From Komagataeibacter xylinus (lineage in GTDB: Bacteria; Pseudomonadota; Alphaproteobacteria; Acetobacterales; Acetobacteraceae), in assembly GCF_004302915.1 (NCBI RefSeq), contig NZ_QQBI01000002.1:1-64000 (forward strand): a stretch of 64,000 nucleotides of DNA, read 5' to 3'. The notes below the pieces were generated by a model. The model saw nothing but the letters and a program-made list of their open reading frames with translations, was not told the DNA's origin and searched no databases. Made by a program: the position numbers and the translations under genes. Position 1 is the stretch's first letter, and each line of letters begins with the position of its first letter. Below are positions 28,001-38,299 of this stretch, piece by piece.

Positions 28001-29794
28001 TCATTCCTCCTCCTCATCGCCGCCGCGGCGCAGGGCGTCGAGGGCGATAAGGCGGGTGCGCAGGCTGTTCCATTGTGCCTCATCCGGCGTGCCCGCGCAC
28101 AGGCGCTCGGTATCGGCGCGCAGCTCGGCGGCGAAGCGCTCGACGTCAAGCAGCCCGTAGAAATGCCACCACTCCTGCACGGGGTCGGTGTCAAACAGGT
28201 CGGCATCGGCGGCCTGCCCCCGCCGCCCGCGCGTGGCGTCCACGCGCTGGCGCACATCGGCAAGGCCCGCTTCGGCCAGCCGGGACGCGAGTTCGTCCGC
28301 ATCGGGCAGTGCGCCATTGCGGTCATACAGGTCGAGCAGTTCCTCGCGCAGGGCGGCGAGGTCGGGGGGCAGCTCAAGGCTGCAATAGGCATCCTGCACC
28401 ACGTCAAGCACGCTGGGCTGCTCGATCAGGATGGCGCTGAGAATGCACTGGCGCTGCAGGTCGGCGGCCATGGGGGCGACCGGGGCCGTGGCCACGGGCA
28501 CCCTTTTTGCGCCACCGCGCCCATCGCGGCGGAAGGTCTGGAAAAAGCTGTCGAGCAGGGTCGAGCGGTATTCGGCCGCCAGCGTCTTGTCGGGTATGAG
28601 GGCCGCCACCGCCACGAGCCTGCGCCGTAGGGCCGCGCGCTGCTCGGGGCCGGGGTCGCGCACGCCCTCGCTCATCAGCCCGAACAGCACCTGCCCCATC
28701 GGGCGCGCGCCCTCGATCATGGCGGCCATGGCGGCACTGCCATGGCGGCGCACGAGGCTGTCGGGGTCTTCGCCCTCGGGCAGGGTGCAAAAGCGCAGCG
28801 TGCGCTCGACATTGAGCAGCGGCAGCGCGGTCTCCGCCGCCTTCACCGCCGCGCGCTGGCCCGCGCCATCGCCATCGAAGCACAGCACGGGGGCGGGGGC
28901 GACCTGCCACAGCGCCTCAAGCTGCTCGGCGGTGAGCGCCGTGCCCAGCGGGGCGACCGCGCCATGAAAGCCTGCCTGATGCAGTGCGATCACATCCATG
29001 TAGCCTTCAACCACCAGCAGCTCGGCCCCTGCCCCGCTGCCGCGCACGCCCTCGCGCGCGCGGTCCAGGCCGAACAGCACCCGGCGCTTGGAGAAGATCG
29101 CGGTCTCCGGCCCGTTGAGGTATTTGGGCTGGCCATCACCCAGAATGCGCCCGCCAAACGAGACCAGCCGCCCGCGCCGGTCGCGGATGGGAAAGGTCAC
29201 GCGGTTGAAGAACAGCTCGCGCTGCGGCGCGCCACTCTCATCGGCGCGCATCACCCCCGCATCACGCAGCATGGCGGGTGTTATGTCGAGCCTGGCCATT
29301 TCGGCCACCAGTTCGCCCCGCCCGGCACCCGACCAGCCCAGGCCGAAGGCGGCGATGGTCTCATCGGTCAGGCCACGGCCGCGCAGGTAGGCCAGCCCCT
29401 CGCGCCCTTCGGGTTCATGCAGGCGGCGCTGCCATGACTGCTGCACGGCCTCGAGCACATCGCCCAGCGTGCGGGCCTGCTCGGCACGTTCGCGCCGCAC
29501 CGGGTCGGGCTTTGGCATGTCCATGCCCGCCGCGGTGGCCAGTTCCTCCACCGCCTCGGGGAAGGAGCGGCCCTCGCTCTGCATGACAAATGTAATGACA
29601 TCGCCATGCGCCTGGCAGCCAAAGCAGTGGTAGTGGTCGTCATAGACGTAGAACGATGGCGTCTTTTCCCCGTGGAAGGGGCAGCACGCCTTCCAGTTCT
29701 TCCCCGAGCGCACCAGCTTGGTGCGCCGCCCGATCACGGGGGCGATGGGCGTGCGGGCACGCAGTTCGTCAAGGAATGCGGGGTCAAGCGCCAT
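28001..29794 (-). CDS. dnaG: DNA primase
   Basis: The 597-residue primase has an N-terminal CHC2 zinc finger (CCPFHGEKTPSF ... HYHCFGC, residues about 38-63). The catalytic TOPRIM core carries LVVEGYMDVIAL and CFDGDGAGQRAA, and a C-terminal DnaB-interaction region follows (about 430-597). It makes RNA primers at the replication fork. It lies between yqeY and rpoD on the minus strand. Confidence 0.97.
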   Translation of the reverse strand: MALDPAFLDELRARTPIAPVIGRRTKLVRSGKNWKACCPFHGEKTPSFYVYDDHYHCFGCQAHGDVITFVMQSEGRSFPEAVEELATAAGMDMPKPDPVRRERAEQARTLGDVLEAVQQSWQRRLHEPEGREGLAYLRGRGLTDETIAAFGLGWSGAGRGELVAEMARLDITPAMLRDAGVMRADESGAPQRELFFNRVTFPIRDRRGRLVSFGGRILGDGQPKYLNGPETAIFSKRRVLFGLDRAREGVRGSGAGAELLVVEGYMDVIALHQAGFHGAVAPLGTALTAEQLEALWQVAPAPVLCFDGDGAGQRAAVKAAETALPLLNVERTLRFCTLPEGEDPDSLVRRHGSAAMAAMIEGARPMGQVLFGLMSEGVRDPGPEQRAALRRRLVAVAALIPDKTLAAEYRSTLLDSFFQTFRRDGRGGAKRVPVATAPVAPMAADLQRQCILSAILIEQPSVLDVVQDAYCSLELPPDLAALREELLDLYDRNGALPDADELASRLAEAGLADVRQRVDATRGRRGQAADADLFDTDPVQEWWHFYGLLDVERFAAELRADTERLCAGTPDEAQWNSLRTRLIALDALRRGGDEEEE

Positions 29795-29815
29795 CGTATC
29801 CGGACTCCGGCGCGA

Positions 29816-30274
29816 TCAGGCCGAAAGCCGCGCGCGCACGACAGCCGAGGCGCTGGCCGGGTTGAGCGCCGCGCCAAACTGCTCCTTGAGGGCTGCCATG
29901 ACCTTGCCCATGTCCTTCATGGAGGTGGCATCGGTGCGCGCGATGGCTTCGCGCACGGCGGCCTCGATGGTGGCGTCATCCAGATCGGGGGGCAGGTAGT
30001 CGCGGATGATCGCGATCTCGGCCTCTTCCTTCTCGGCCAGTTCGGGGCGGCCGCCCTTGATGTACATCGCCGCCGATTCCGTGCGGGACTTGATCATGCC
30101 GCGCAGCATGGAAATCACCGCCTCATCGCTCACCTGGTCCTCGCCCTTGGCGCGGCCTGCGATATCGACATCCTTCAGCTTTGCCGTAATCATGCGGATG
30201 GTGCCGACCTTTTCGCTCTGGCCAGCCTTCATGGCGGTTTTCAGGTCATCCATGAAACGTGCGCGCAGGGACAT
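29816..30274 (-). CDS. GatB/YqeY domain protein
   Basis: The 152-residue protein starts MSLRARFMDDLKTAMKAGQ. The YqeY family resembles the tRNA-binding tail of GatB, and the gene commonly precedes dnaG. Conserved points are VGTIRMITAKLKDVDI, the MIKSRTESAAMY helix and DYLPPDLDDATIEAAV. Frames extending upstream cover the two dyads of the carA control region and are not preferred. It is divergent from carA. Confidence 0.92.
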   Translation of the reverse strand: MSLRARFMDDLKTAMKAGQSEKVGTIRMITAKLKDVDIAGRAKGEDQVSDEAVISMLRGMIKSRTESAAMYIKGGRPELAEKEEAEIAIIRDYLPPDLDDATIEAAVREAIARTDATSMKDMGKVMAALKEQFGAALNPASASAVVRARLSA

Positions 30275-30324
30275 GCTGTCAACTCCTCTGCCCGGCGGGA
30301 GGGCACGATGCCCCCTTGCATGCC

Positions 30325-30342
30325 GGGAATAATTTTCCCAAT
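30325..30342. promoter_or_regulatory. Operator-like dyad 1 upstream of HTH-carA
   Basis: GGGAATAATTTTCCCAAT has GGGAA/TTCCC half-sites. A second, nearly identical 18-mer begins 38 bp further on. It lies in the divergent yqeY/carA intergenic region, 85 bp before the carA fusion start. Confidence 0.6.
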
Positions 30343-30362
30343 GTCTCGGTGCAAGGGTATGT

Positions 30363-30380
30363 GGGAATTTTCTTCCCAAT
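30363..30380. promoter_or_regulatory. Operator-like dyad 2 upstream of HTH-carA
   Basis: GGGAATTTTCTTCCCAAT matches dyad 1 at 15 of 18 positions, and both half-sites GGGAA and TTCCC are intact. It lies 47 bp before ATG 30427. The fused HTH domain of the downstream protein is the obvious candidate ligand, by inference. Confidence 0.6.
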
Positions 30381-30426
30381 TACCAGAGACGCTGTTAGGC
30401 AATACTCCCGGAAGGGACATCATCCA

Positions 30427-31824
30427 ATGCCGATGACGATAGAAAGTATTATCGAACGCCTTGGCGGGGCCGAACAGGCCGCGAAGCTGGCTGGCGTCAG
30501 CACCGAGGCCATTCGCAAATGGCGGCAGGCCCGCGCCATTCCGCCCAAGCACTGGACCACCGTGCTGCGCGCCACCGGCCTGTCACTGTCCGACCTGCAA
30601 CCCGCTACAGAATCCGACCGACCGGAGCCCCCGATGAGCACGTCAAACCCGATCGCACCGGCCGACAGGCCCAAAGCTGCGACAGCCGCCCTGATCCTGG
30701 CCGATGGCACCATCCTGTGGGGGCGCGGATTCGGTGCGCACAGCACGGAGCGCGCGCTGGGCGAGATCTGCTTTTCCACCGGCATGACCGGCTACCAGGA
30801 AACGCTGACCGACCCCTCCTTCGCAGGCCAGATCATTACCTTCACCTTCCCCCATATCGGCAATACCGGCACCACGCCGGAGGATGATGAGGCCACCGCC
30901 ATCAACGCCCGCGCGCTGGTGGTCAAGGAAGACCTGACCGCGCCCGCCAACTGGCGCGCGACCGAATCGCTCGATGCATGGCTCAAGGCGCAGGGCGTGC
31001 CGGGCATCTGCGGCATCGACACCCGCGCCATCACCCGCCGCATCCGCGAGGGCGGACCGCAGACGGCCATCGTGGCCTATCCCGCCGATGGCGAGTTCGA
31101 CATCGCGGCCCTGCAGGCACAGGCCCGCGCCTGGCCGGGGCTGGAGGGCATGGACCTTGCGCGTGAAGTGACCTGCGCCAAGGCTTACGGGTGGAGCGAA
31201 GGCGTGTGGCAGTGGCCGCATGGCACCGCCCCCCTGCCCGCCAAGCGCCGCAAGGTGGTGGCCGTTGATTATGGCGCCAAGCGCAACATCCTGCGCTGCC
31301 TCGCCTCGGCTGGCTGTGACGTGACCGTGGTGCCCGCCACCACCACGGCGGAGGAAATCCTCGCACTCGACCCCGCGGGCGTGTTCCTGTCCAACGGGCC
31401 GGGCGACCCGGCGGCCACCGCCACCTATGCCGTGCCCGCCATCAGGGGCGTGCTGGAGGCGGGCAAGCCGGTCTTTGGCATCTGCCTCGGCCACCAGCTT
31501 CTGGCCCTCGCACTCGGTGCGAAAACCTACAAGCTGGCGCGCGGCCACCGGGGTGCCAACCAGCCGGTGAAAGACCTTGAAACCGGCAAGGTGGAAATCA
31601 CCAGCCAGAACCACGGCTTTGCGGTGGATGACAAGTCGCTGCCCGCTGACGTGCGCGCCACCCATACAAGCCTGTTTGACGGCTCGAACGAGGGCATCGC
31701 CACCAGCCGCTACCCGGCGTTCTCGGTGCAGTACCACCCCGAGGCCAGCCCCGGCCCGTCAGACAGCCACTACCTGTTCCGCCGTTTTGTCGACCTGATC
31801 GACACCACAACCAAGACCGCGTGA
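30427..31824 (+). CDS. carA: Carbamoyl-phosphate synthase small subunit with N-terminal HTH domain
   Basis: The protein has 465 residues from ATG 30427. Residues about 3-60 form a helix-turn-helix-like domain ([38 protein letters not shown]), followed by a short linker. Residues 70-465 are a complete CarA: an N-terminal ammonia-tunnel domain ([18 protein letters not shown]) and a class-I glutaminase with [15 protein letters not shown] (nucleophile Cys) and [10 protein letters not shown]. CarA gives CarB ammonia from glutamine for pyrimidine and arginine synthesis. ATG 30634 (MSTSNP), with GGAG six bases upstream, could allow internal initiation of an HTH-free CarA. No stop separates the two parts. 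carB follows after 13 bp. Confidence 0.9.
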   Translation: MPMTIESIIERLGGAEQAAKLAGVSTEAIRKWRQARAIPPKHWTTVLRATGLSLSDLQPATESDRPEPPMSTSNPIAPADRPKAATAALILADGTILWGRGFGAHSTERALGEICFSTGMTGYQETLTDPSFAGQIITFTFPHIGNTGTTPEDDEATAINARALVVKEDLTAPANWRATESLDAWLKAQGVPGICGIDTRAITRRIREGGPQTAIVAYPADGEFDIAALQAQARAWPGLEGMDLAREVTCAKAYGWSEGVWQWPHGTAPLPAKRRKVVAVDYGAKRNILRCLASAGCDVTVVPATTTAEEILALDPAGVFLSNGPGDPAATATYAVPAIRGVLEAGKPVFGICLGHQLLALALGAKTYKLARGHRGANQPVKDLETGKVEITSQNHGFAVDDKSLPADVRATHTSLFDGSNEGIATSRYPAFSVQYHPEASPGPSDSHYLFRRFVDLIDTTTKTA

Positions 31825-31837
31825 AAGCCGACCCGAC

Positions 31838-34800
31838 ATGCCCAAACGGACAGACATCAGCTCCATCCTGATTATTGGCGCCGGCCCGATCGTGATCGGC
31901 CAGGCGTGCGAATTCGACTATTCCGGCGCACAGGCGTGCAAGGCCCTGAAGGAAGAGGGCTACCGCGTCATTCTGGTCAACTCCAACCCCGCCACGATCA
32001 TGACCGATCCGGGGCTGGCGGATGCGACCTATATCGAGCCCATCACCCCGGAATTCGTCGAGCGCATCATACTGCGTGAAAAGCCCGATGCGGTGCTGCC
32101 CACCATGGGCGGCCAGACGGCGCTCAACACCGCCATGGCGCTCGACAAGTCCGGCTTCCTCAAGAAGCACAATGTCGAGCTGATCGGCGCGAACGCCGAG
32201 GTGATCGACCGCGCCGAGGACCGCCAGAAATTCCGCGAGGCGATGGACGAGATCGGCATCGAGAGTCCGCGCAGCCTGATCGCCCATACGCTGGATGAGG
32301 CCCGCGCGGCCCTTGCCACCGTGGGCCTGCCTTCGGTCATCCGCCCGTCCTTCACCATGGGCGGGTCGGGCGGCGGCATTGCCTACAACAAGGAGGAGTT
32401 CGACCGCATCGTCACCTCCGGGCTTGATGCCTCCCCCACCACGGAAGTCCTGATCGAGGAATCCGTGCTGGGCTGGAAGGAGTATGAGATGGAGGTCGTG
32501 CGCGACACGGCTGACAACTGCATCATCATCTGCTCCATCGAGAACATCGACCCGATGGGCGTGCATACCGGTGATTCCATCACCGTCGCCCCCGCCCTGA
32601 CCCTGACCGACAAGGAATACCAGCGCCTGCGCGACATGTCGCTGGCCTGCCTGCGCAAGATCGGGGTGGAGACTGGCGGCTCGAACGTGCAGTTCGGCAT
32701 CAACCCGGCCGATGGCCGCGTGGTCGTGATCGAAATGAACCCGCGCGTGTCGCGCTCCTCTGCACTGGCATCCAAGGCCACGGGCTTCCCCATTGCCAAG
32801 ATCGCGGCCAAGCTGGCAGTGGGCTACACGCTCGATGAACTGACCAACGACATTACCGGCAGCACGCCTGCCTCGTTCGAGCCCACGATCGACTACGTGG
32901 TGGTCAAGATCCCGCGCTTCACGTTCGAGAAGTTCCCCGGCACGCCGGCCCTGCTGTCGACCAGCATGAAATCGGTTGGCGAGGCGATGGCCATTGGCCG
33001 CTCCTTCCCCGAGGCCATGCAGAAGGGCCTGCGCTCGATGGAAATCGGGCTGGCGGGTCTGGACCCGGTCGAGGCGCCGGGCGATGGCGGGCCGGATGCG
33101 TTCCGCGCTGCACTTTCGCAGCCGCGCCCCGAGCGCATCCTCATGGCAGCCCAGGCCCTGCGCGCGGGGCTGAGCGTTGAAGACATTCACGATGCCTGCC
33201 GCTTCGAGCCGTGGTTCCTGCGCGAACTGGCCAAGATCGTGGCTGCCGAGCACGCGGTAGTGCGTGACGGCCTGCCCGAGGATGCCGACAGCCTGCGCGC
33301 ACTCAAGGCCATGGGCTTCTCCGACATCCAACTTGCCCGCCTGTCGGGCACGCAGGCCGAAGAAGTTGCCAGGCTGCGCGAAGGCCGGGGTGTTACCCCG
33401 GTGTACAAGCGCATCGACACCTGTGCCGGTGAGTTCGCCTCCCCCACGCCCTACATGTATTCCACCTATGAAGGCGGTTACGGCGTGCCGGAATGCGAAA
33501 GCAGGCCGACGGACCGCAGGAAGATCGTCATCCTTGGTGGCGGGCCGAACCGCATCGGCCAGGGCATCGAGTTTGACTACTGCTGCGTCCATGCCGCCTA
33601 CGCCCTGCGCGAGGCCGGGTTCGAGACCATCATGGTCAACTGCAACCCCGAGACCGTCTCGACCGACTATGACACATCGGACCGCCTGTATTTCGAACCG
33701 CTGACCGCCGAGGACGTGATCGCCCTGATCCGCCGCGAGCAGGAGAACGGCACGGTTCTGGGCTGCATCGTGCAGTATGGCGGGCAGACCCCGCTCAAGC
33801 TGTCGCGCGCGCTCGAGGCCGCGGGCATTCCGCTGCTCGGCACCCCGGCTGATGCGATTGACCGGGCCGAGGACCGCGAGCGCTTCCAGGCCATGCTGCA
33901 CAAGCTCGGCCTGCGCCAGCCCGCCAACGGCATCGCCCGCAGCCCGGCGGAGGCCGAGGCCGTGGCCGAGAAGATCGGCTACCCGGTCGTGGTCCGCCCG
34001 TCCTACGTGCTGGGAGGGCGGGCAATGGAGATCGTGCATGACCGTGCGAGCCTGCAGCGCTACATGCGCGTGGCGCTCCAGCTTGCGGGGGCCGAAGTGG
34101 CCAACGGCCCGGTGCTGATCGACCATTACCTCAATGATGCGATCGAGGCCGACGTGGACTGCATTGCCGATGGCAGGGAAGTCTATGTGGCAGGCGTGAT
34201 GGAACACATCGAGGAGGCGGGCATCCATTCGGGTGACAGCGCCTGCTCGCTGCCGCCCTACACGCTCTCGCCCGCCATCGTGACCGAGCTCAAGGCCCAG
34301 ACCGAGGCCATGGCGCGCGAACTGGGCATTGTGGGCCTGATGAACGTGCAGTACGCGATCAAGGGGCAGGAGATCTTCGTGCTCGAGGTCAATCCCCGCG
34401 CCTCGCGCACCGTGCCCTTCGTGGCCAAGGCGACCGGCGTGCCGGTGGCCAAGATCGGCGCGCGCGTCATGGCTGGTGCCAAGCTGGCCGAGTTCCGGCT
34501 TGATGACCGTGCCGTGGCCCCGCATGTGGCGGTGAAGGAGGCGGTGTTCCCCTTCAACCGCTTCCCCGACGTGGACACGATCCTCGGCCCCGAGATGCGC
34601 TCGACGGGTGAAGTCATGGGGCTTGATGCCTCGTTTGAGCGGGCCTTCGCCAAGTCGCAGCTTGCGGCAGGCGTGAAGCTGCCGCTTTCGGGCACGGTGT
34701 TCCTGTCGGTGCGCGACAGCGACAAGGCTGCAGTCAAGTCGATTGGCCGCCTGCTGGTCGAGATGGGCTTCAGGGTCGTGGCAACCCGCGGCACCGCCAA

Positions 34801-35092
34801 ATACCTGCGTGAAGCCGGTGTTGCGGTGGACGTGATCAACAAGGTGCTCGAAGGCCGCCCCAACTGTGTCGATGCCATCCGCTCGGGCGAGATCCAGATG
34901 GTCATCAACACCGCCCAGGGCGCCCAGGCGGTGAGCGACAGCTTTGACATCCGCCGCTCCGCACTCACCCACGGCATTCCGCACTACACCACCATTGCGG
35001 GAGCCAGGGCTGCAACGCATGCCATTTCGGCCATGCGCGAGGGGGTTCTTGAAGTCGCGCCGCTTCAATCCTATTTTAAGGGATCATTCTGA
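31838..35092 (+). CDS. carB: Carbamoyl-phosphate synthase large subunit
   Basis: The 1084-residue protein is full length. Two homologous ATP-grasp halves are visible: the first with [20 protein letters not shown] (N-terminus), the second with [19 protein letters not shown] (from about residue 565). A C-terminal MGS-like allosteric domain (from about 945, [20 protein letters not shown]) ends the protein. It combines bicarbonate, ammonia from CarA and two ATP. It is cotranscribed with the HTH-carA gene. Confidence 0.97.
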   Translation: MPKRTDISSILIIGAGPIVIGQACEFDYSGAQACKALKEEGYRVILVNSNPATIMTDPGLADATYIEPITPEFVERIILREKPDAVLPTMGGQTALNTAMALDKSGFLKKHNVELIGANAEVIDRAEDRQKFREAMDEIGIESPRSLIAHTLDEARAALATVGLPSVIRPSFTMGGSGGGIAYNKEEFDRIVTSGLDASPTTEVLIEESVLGWKEYEMEVVRDTADNCIIICSIENIDPMGVHTGDSITVAPALTLTDKEYQRLRDMSLACLRKIGVETGGSNVQFGINPADGRVVVIEMNPRVSRSSALASKATGFPIAKIAAKLAVGYTLDELTNDITGSTPASFEPTIDYVVVKIPRFTFEKFPGTPALLSTSMKSVGEAMAIGRSFPEAMQKGLRSMEIGLAGLDPVEAPGDGGPDAFRAALSQPRPERILMAAQALRAGLSVEDIHDACRFEPWFLRELAKIVAAEHAVVRDGLPEDADSLRALKAMGFSDIQLARLSGTQAEEVARLREGRGVTPVYKRIDTCAGEFASPTPYMYSTYEGGYGVPECESRPTDRRKIVILGGGPNRIGQGIEFDYCCVHAAYALREAGFETIMVNCNPETVSTDYDTSDRLYFEPLTAEDVIALIRREQENGTVLGCIVQYGGQTPLKLSRALEAAGIPLLGTPADAIDRAEDRERFQAMLHKLGLRQPANGIARSPAEAEAVAEKIGYPVVVRPSYVLGGRAMEIVHDRASLQRYMRVALQLAGAEVANGPVLIDHYLNDAIEADVDCIADGREVYVAGVMEHIEEAGIHSGDSACSLPPYTLSPAIVTELKAQTEAMARELGIVGLMNVQYAIKGQEIFVLEVNPRASRTVPFVAKATGVPVAKIGARVMAGAKLAEFRLDDRAVAPHVAVKEAVFPFNRFPDVDTILGPEMRSTGEVMGLDASFERAFAKSQLAAGVKLPLSGTVFLSVRDSDKAAVKSIGRLLVEMGFRVVATRGTAKYLREAGVAVDVINKVLEGRPNCVDAIRSGEIQMVINTAQGAQAVSDSFDIRRSALTHGIPHYTTIAGARAATHAISAMREGVLEVAPLQSYFKGSF

Positions 35093-35226
35093 GCGCATCG
35101 CCACAACGCGGGTGGTCTGCTGGTCCCTGGGCTGGCAGGCTGCCCGCGTCGTATTACAGGCAATACGCCCGGACACAGCAACCAACCGTCAGTTGCGGAA
35201 ACTGACCTTCACCTCGGGGACAAACC

Positions 35227-35700
35227 TTGCAGAAATTTCCGATGACAGCCCCCGGGCTCGAACGGCTTGAAGACGAACTGCGCAAGCTCAAGAGTGAAGA
35301 ACGCCCCGCGATCATACGCGCCATTGCCGAAGCGCGGAGCCACGGCGACCTTTCGGAAAACGCGGAATACCATGCCGCGCGTGAGCGCCAGTCCTTTACC
35401 GAAGGCCGCATTCAGGAACTTGAGGAAATCGTCTCCTCCGTGGAGGTGATTGACCCGGCCTCGCTCTCGGGCGACCAGGTCAAATTCGGCGCGCGCGTCA
35501 AGCTGGTGGATGAGGAAACCGACAAGGAAGCCACCTACCAGATCGTGGGCGTGTACGAGGCCGACATCAAGCAGGGGCTCCTGTCCATCTCCTCGCCGCT
35601 GGCCAAGTCGCTGATTGGCAAGAGCGTGGGCGACAGCGTGTCCGTGCCCGCCCCCGGCGGTGACCGGACCTACGAAATCCTGGAAGTTACCTACGGCTAG
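35227..35700 (+). CDS. greA: Transcription elongation factor GreA
   Basis: The 157-residue GreA starts at TTG 35227 (MQKFPMTAPGLERLEDEL), which matches the usual GreA N-terminus. The coiled coil carries GDLSENAEYHAARERQ with the acidic tip that rescues backtracked RNA polymerase; the C-terminal domain contains GKSVGDSVSVPAPGGDRTYE. The placement after carB is typical of Alphaproteobacteria. A gap of 134 bp separates it from carB. Confidence 0.96.
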   Translation: MQKFPMTAPGLERLEDELRKLKSEERPAIIRAIAEARSHGDLSENAEYHAARERQSFTEGRIQELEEIVSSVEVIDPASLSGDQVKFGARVKLVDEETDKEATYQIVGVYEADIKQGLLSISSPLAKSLIGKSVGDSVSVPAPGGDRTYEILEVTYG

Positions 35701-35711
35701 GCCATAAACCC

Positions 35712-36908
35712 GTGATCACGCTTGAAGATATCACCGCCGCCGCACAGCGGATAAAGGGGCGCGTACTCCACACGCCCACCATACCGTGCCAGACCCTCTC
35801 GCGCGCAACCGGCGCGGATATCGTGCTCAAGCTCGATAACCTGCAGGCGGTGGGTTCGTTCAAGGAGCGCGGGGCAGCCAACAAGCTTGCCCTGCTCACC
35901 CCACGCGAGCGCGAGCGTGGCGTGATTACCGTCTCGGCAGGCAACCATGCGCAGGGCGTGGCCCGCCATGCTTCCCTGCTTGGCATTGACGCGGTGATTG
36001 TCATGCCGCGCTTCACGCCCGCCGCCAAGGTCACGCGCACGGCTGCGTGGGGGGCGACCGTTGTGCTTGAGGGCGACAACTTCGCCGAGGCCACGGCGCA
36101 TGCCAACATGCTGTGCCAGCGCGAGGGGCGGGTATTCGTCCACCCCTATGATGACCCCGAGATCATGGCCGGACAGGGCACGTTCGCACTCGAACTGTTC
36201 GAGGATGCAGGCCCGCTTGACACCTTCGTCTGCCCCATTGGCGGCGGCGGTCTGCTCTCGGGCTGCGCCGTGGCCGGGCGGGCGCTCCAGCCGGGCATGG
36301 ACATCATTGGCGTGCAGGTGGAAAACTTCTCATCGCTCGCGGGCTTCCCCGGTGATGAGGTGATGCCGCCGGGTGGCGCCACCATTGCCGAGGGCATTGC
36401 GGTGCTGCAGATCGGCCGCCAGCCGCTCGAGGTCATCCGTGAACTCGTATCAAGCGTGCTGGTCGTGCCTGAAAGTGCGATCGAGACCGCCATCACCATG
36501 CTGGCCGAAGGAGCCAAGCAGGTGAGCGAGGGTGCGGGCGCCACGGCCCTTGCCGCCGTGCTGACCTACCCCGAACTGTTCCGGGGCAAGCGCGTGGCGC
36601 TGCCCATTACGGGTGGCAACATCGACAGCCGCATCCTGGCCAATACCCTGCTGCGCTCGCTGCTGCGCGACGGGCGGCTTTTGTGCCTGAAGATGGAAAT
36701 ACCCGACCGCCCCGGCGTACTGGCCGACATCTCGCGCAAGATTGGCGATGAGGGCGGCAACATCATCGAGGTCTCGCACCAGCGCCTGTTTACCACGCCC
36801 AGCGTGCAGGCCGCCGAGCTTGAGGTCATGATCGAGGCCCGCGACCCCGAGCATGCCCGCGCACTCGAGGCCGAACTGGCCAAGACCTATATCGTGCGCC
36901 GCGCCTGA
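35712..36908 (+). CDS. Threonine ammonia-lyase (biodegradative type, with ACT domain)
   Basis: The 398-residue PLP enzyme starts at GTG 35712, 11 bp after greA. GSFKERGAANKL carries the PLP lysine, TVSAGNHAQGVARHA is the asparagine-containing substrate loop and GGGGLLSGCA binds the PLP phosphate. The last 75 residues (MEIPDRPGVLADISRKIGDE) form an ACT domain. This layout (about 400 residues, single ACT) is the TdcB/serine-threonine dehydratase form rather than the 510-residue biosynthetic IlvA, although annotators often call it ilvA. It makes 2-oxobutanoate from threonine. Confidence 0.88.
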   Translation: MITLEDITAAAQRIKGRVLHTPTIPCQTLSRATGADIVLKLDNLQAVGSFKERGAANKLALLTPRERERGVITVSAGNHAQGVARHASLLGIDAVIVMPRFTPAAKVTRTAAWGATVVLEGDNFAEATAHANMLCQREGRVFVHPYDDPEIMAGQGTFALELFEDAGPLDTFVCPIGGGGLLSGCAVAGRALQPGMDIIGVQVENFSSLAGFPGDEVMPPGGATIAEGIAVLQIGRQPLEVIRELVSSVLVVPESAIETAITMLAEGAKQVSEGAGATALAAVLTYPELFRGKRVALPITGGNIDSRILANTLLRSLLRDGRLLCLKMEIPDRPGVLADISRKIGDEGGNIIEVSHQRLFTTPSVQAAELEVMIEARDPEHARALEAELAKTYIVRRA

Positions 36909-36919
36909 CGCGGGCACTC

Positions 36920-37020
36920 AAAAAGCTTCGAAGAATGCCGCCTTTTTGAAAAAAGGCGGCACCCAAAAACTTTTATCGTTTTTTATCAAGGAATTGTTTT
37001 CAAGCAGTTTCTTGAAATCA
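36920..37020. repeat. Intergenic palindromic element (copy C, left arm truncated)
   Basis: The stretch AAAAAGCTTCGAAGAATGC, then the GCCGCCTTTTT / AAAAAAGGCGGC hairpin (36938-36960) and the outer arm CCAAAAACTTTTAT (36963-36976), match the right two thirds of complete copies. The following TCAAGGAATTGTTTTCAAG also resembles the flank of copy F. It lies between the convergent threonine dehydratase and upp genes. Confidence 0.75.
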
Positions 37021-37054
37021 CAGACCTGCGGGGCAGCATATAGCTCCGTGGGTT

Positions 37055-37708
37055 TCATTTCGTGCCGAACAGGCGGTCGCCCGCATCGCCAAGGCCCGGG
37101 CGGATATAGCCGTGCTCATCCAGCCCGCGATCAATGGCGCAGGTCACGATCCGCACATCAGGGTGTGCGCGGCGCAGGCAGGCCACCCCTTCGGGCGAGG
37201 CGAGCAGGCACACGAACACCATCCTGTTGCACCCGGCCTGCTTCAGCCGGTCAATGGCCGCCACGGCGCTGTGGCCCGTGGCCAGCATGGGGTCGACCAC
37301 AAGGCAGATGCGGTTGCCGATATCATCAGGCAGCTTGAGGTAATATTCGACCGGCTCCAGCGTTTCAGGGTCGCGATACAGCCCGACATGGCCAATACGC
37401 GCCGAGGGCACAAGGTCGAGCAACCCGTCAAGGATGCCATTGCCCGCGCGCAGGATGGAAACAAGGCACAGCTTCTTGCCCGCCAGCCGCCGGGCCTCCA
37501 TGCGCTCCATGGGGGTGTCGATTTCCACCGGCTCAAGCGGCAGGTCGCGCATCGCCTCATAGCCAAGCAGCAGGCTGAGTTCACGCGCAAGCCTGCGGAA
37601 TTCCCCGGTCGCGGTCTGGCGTTCGCGCAGCAGCGTCAGCTTGTGCTGCACCAGCGGGTGATCGACAACAACAACACCCGCATCATGCGGGGTGGCAGGC
37701 TCGGTCAT
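37055..37708 (-). CDS. upp: Uracil phosphoribosyltransferase
   Basis: The 217-residue enzyme makes UMP from uracil and PRPP (pyrimidine salvage). The N-terminal [37 protein letters not shown] and the PRPP loop [11 protein letters not shown] are all canonical, as is the C-terminal [16 protein letters not shown]. It is convergent with the threonine dehydratase gene and separated from msrB by a decayed palindromic element. Confidence 0.95.
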   Translation of the reverse strand: MTEPATPHDAGVVVVDHPLVQHKLTLLRERQTATGEFRRLARELSLLLGYEAMRDLPLEPVEIDTPMERMEARRLAGKKLCLVSILRAGNGILDGLLDLVPSARIGHVGLYRDPETLEPVEYYLKLPDDIGNRICLVVDPMLATGHSAVAAIDRLKQAGCNRMVFVCLLASPEGVACLRRAHPDVRIVTCAIDRGLDEHGYIRPGLGDAGDRLFGTK

Positions 37709-37730
37709 CTTTATTCCTTCTAAGGGTCAT

Positions 37731-37792
37731 GAAAGTTTCCGGGCGCGGCCTTCTTCGGAGCTGTTTGAAAAACGCTTCGCCAAAAACTTCCT
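37731..37792. repeat. Decayed intergenic palindromic element (copy D)
   Basis: GAAAGTTTCC ... GGAGCTGTTTGAAAAACGCTTC, then GCCAAAAACTTCCTT, is a diverged version of the repeat in the orientation of copy E. The inner GCCGCC hairpin is eroded. It lies between upp and msrB. Confidence 0.6.
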
Positions 37793-37805
37793 TCCGGCGC
37801 ATGCT

Positions 37806-38207
37806 TCAGTCGGCACCGTCACGTGGCACGAATGTCAGGGCCAGCCCGTTCATGCAATAGCGCAGGCCGGTGGGCGGCGGCCCGTCGGGAAAGACATGGC
37901 CCAGATGCCCGTGGCACTGCGCGCAGTGCACCTCCGTGCGGGTCATGCCGTGGCTGGTATCGGTGGTGGTGCCCACCGCGCCGGGAATGGCCTCGAAAAA
38001 CGAAGGCCAGCCGCTGCCGCTTTCATATTTCGCGCCGGAATAAAACAGTGGCGCGCCACAGCCCGCGCAACGATATTCACCGGCACGCTTTTCGTTATTC
38101 AGCGGGCTGGAGCCGGGGCGCTCGGTGCCGTGTTCGCGCAATATGCGCAACTGTTCGGGGCTCAGGCAGCCGCATGCGGCACCTTCCCTGCTTGCGGGAT
38201 CAGACAT
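37806..38207 (-). CDS. msrB: Peptide-methionine (R)-S-oxide reductase
   Basis: The 133-residue MsrB repairs methionine R-sulfoxides. Zinc-binding pairs are CAGCGAPLF and CAQCHGHLGHVF; ESGSGWPSFF lines the active site; RYCMNGLALTF holds the catalytic cysteine (the family usually has RYCxN). An early CGC near residue 12 could supply further thiols. It is divergent from gpmI. Confidence 0.95.
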   Translation of the reverse strand: MSDPASREGAACGCLSPEQLRILREHGTERPGSSPLNNEKRAGEYRCAGCGAPLFYSGAKYESGSGWPSFFEAIPGAVGTTTDTSHGMTRTEVHCAQCHGHLGHVFPDGPPPTGLRYCMNGLALTFVPRDGAD

Positions 38208-38299
38208 GGCTGCTTCCTTCCTTGGCTACAGAGGCATTTGACGCTGAACGCTTTTAGGGCATCATGCCACACAAAATAAAACAGGGAGAAAATAACCCC

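Noticed and set aside
31598-35068. Very long open frame (1156 codons) on the minus strand
   Set aside because: It is antisense to carA/carB; its composition (His, Gly and Asp rich, no fold) is the mirror of high-GC codon use on the plus strand.
36978-37054. AT-rich patch after the threonine dehydratase gene as a possible small gene
   Set aside because: No start, ribosome binding site or codable frame of useful length; it belongs to the flank of the palindromic element.
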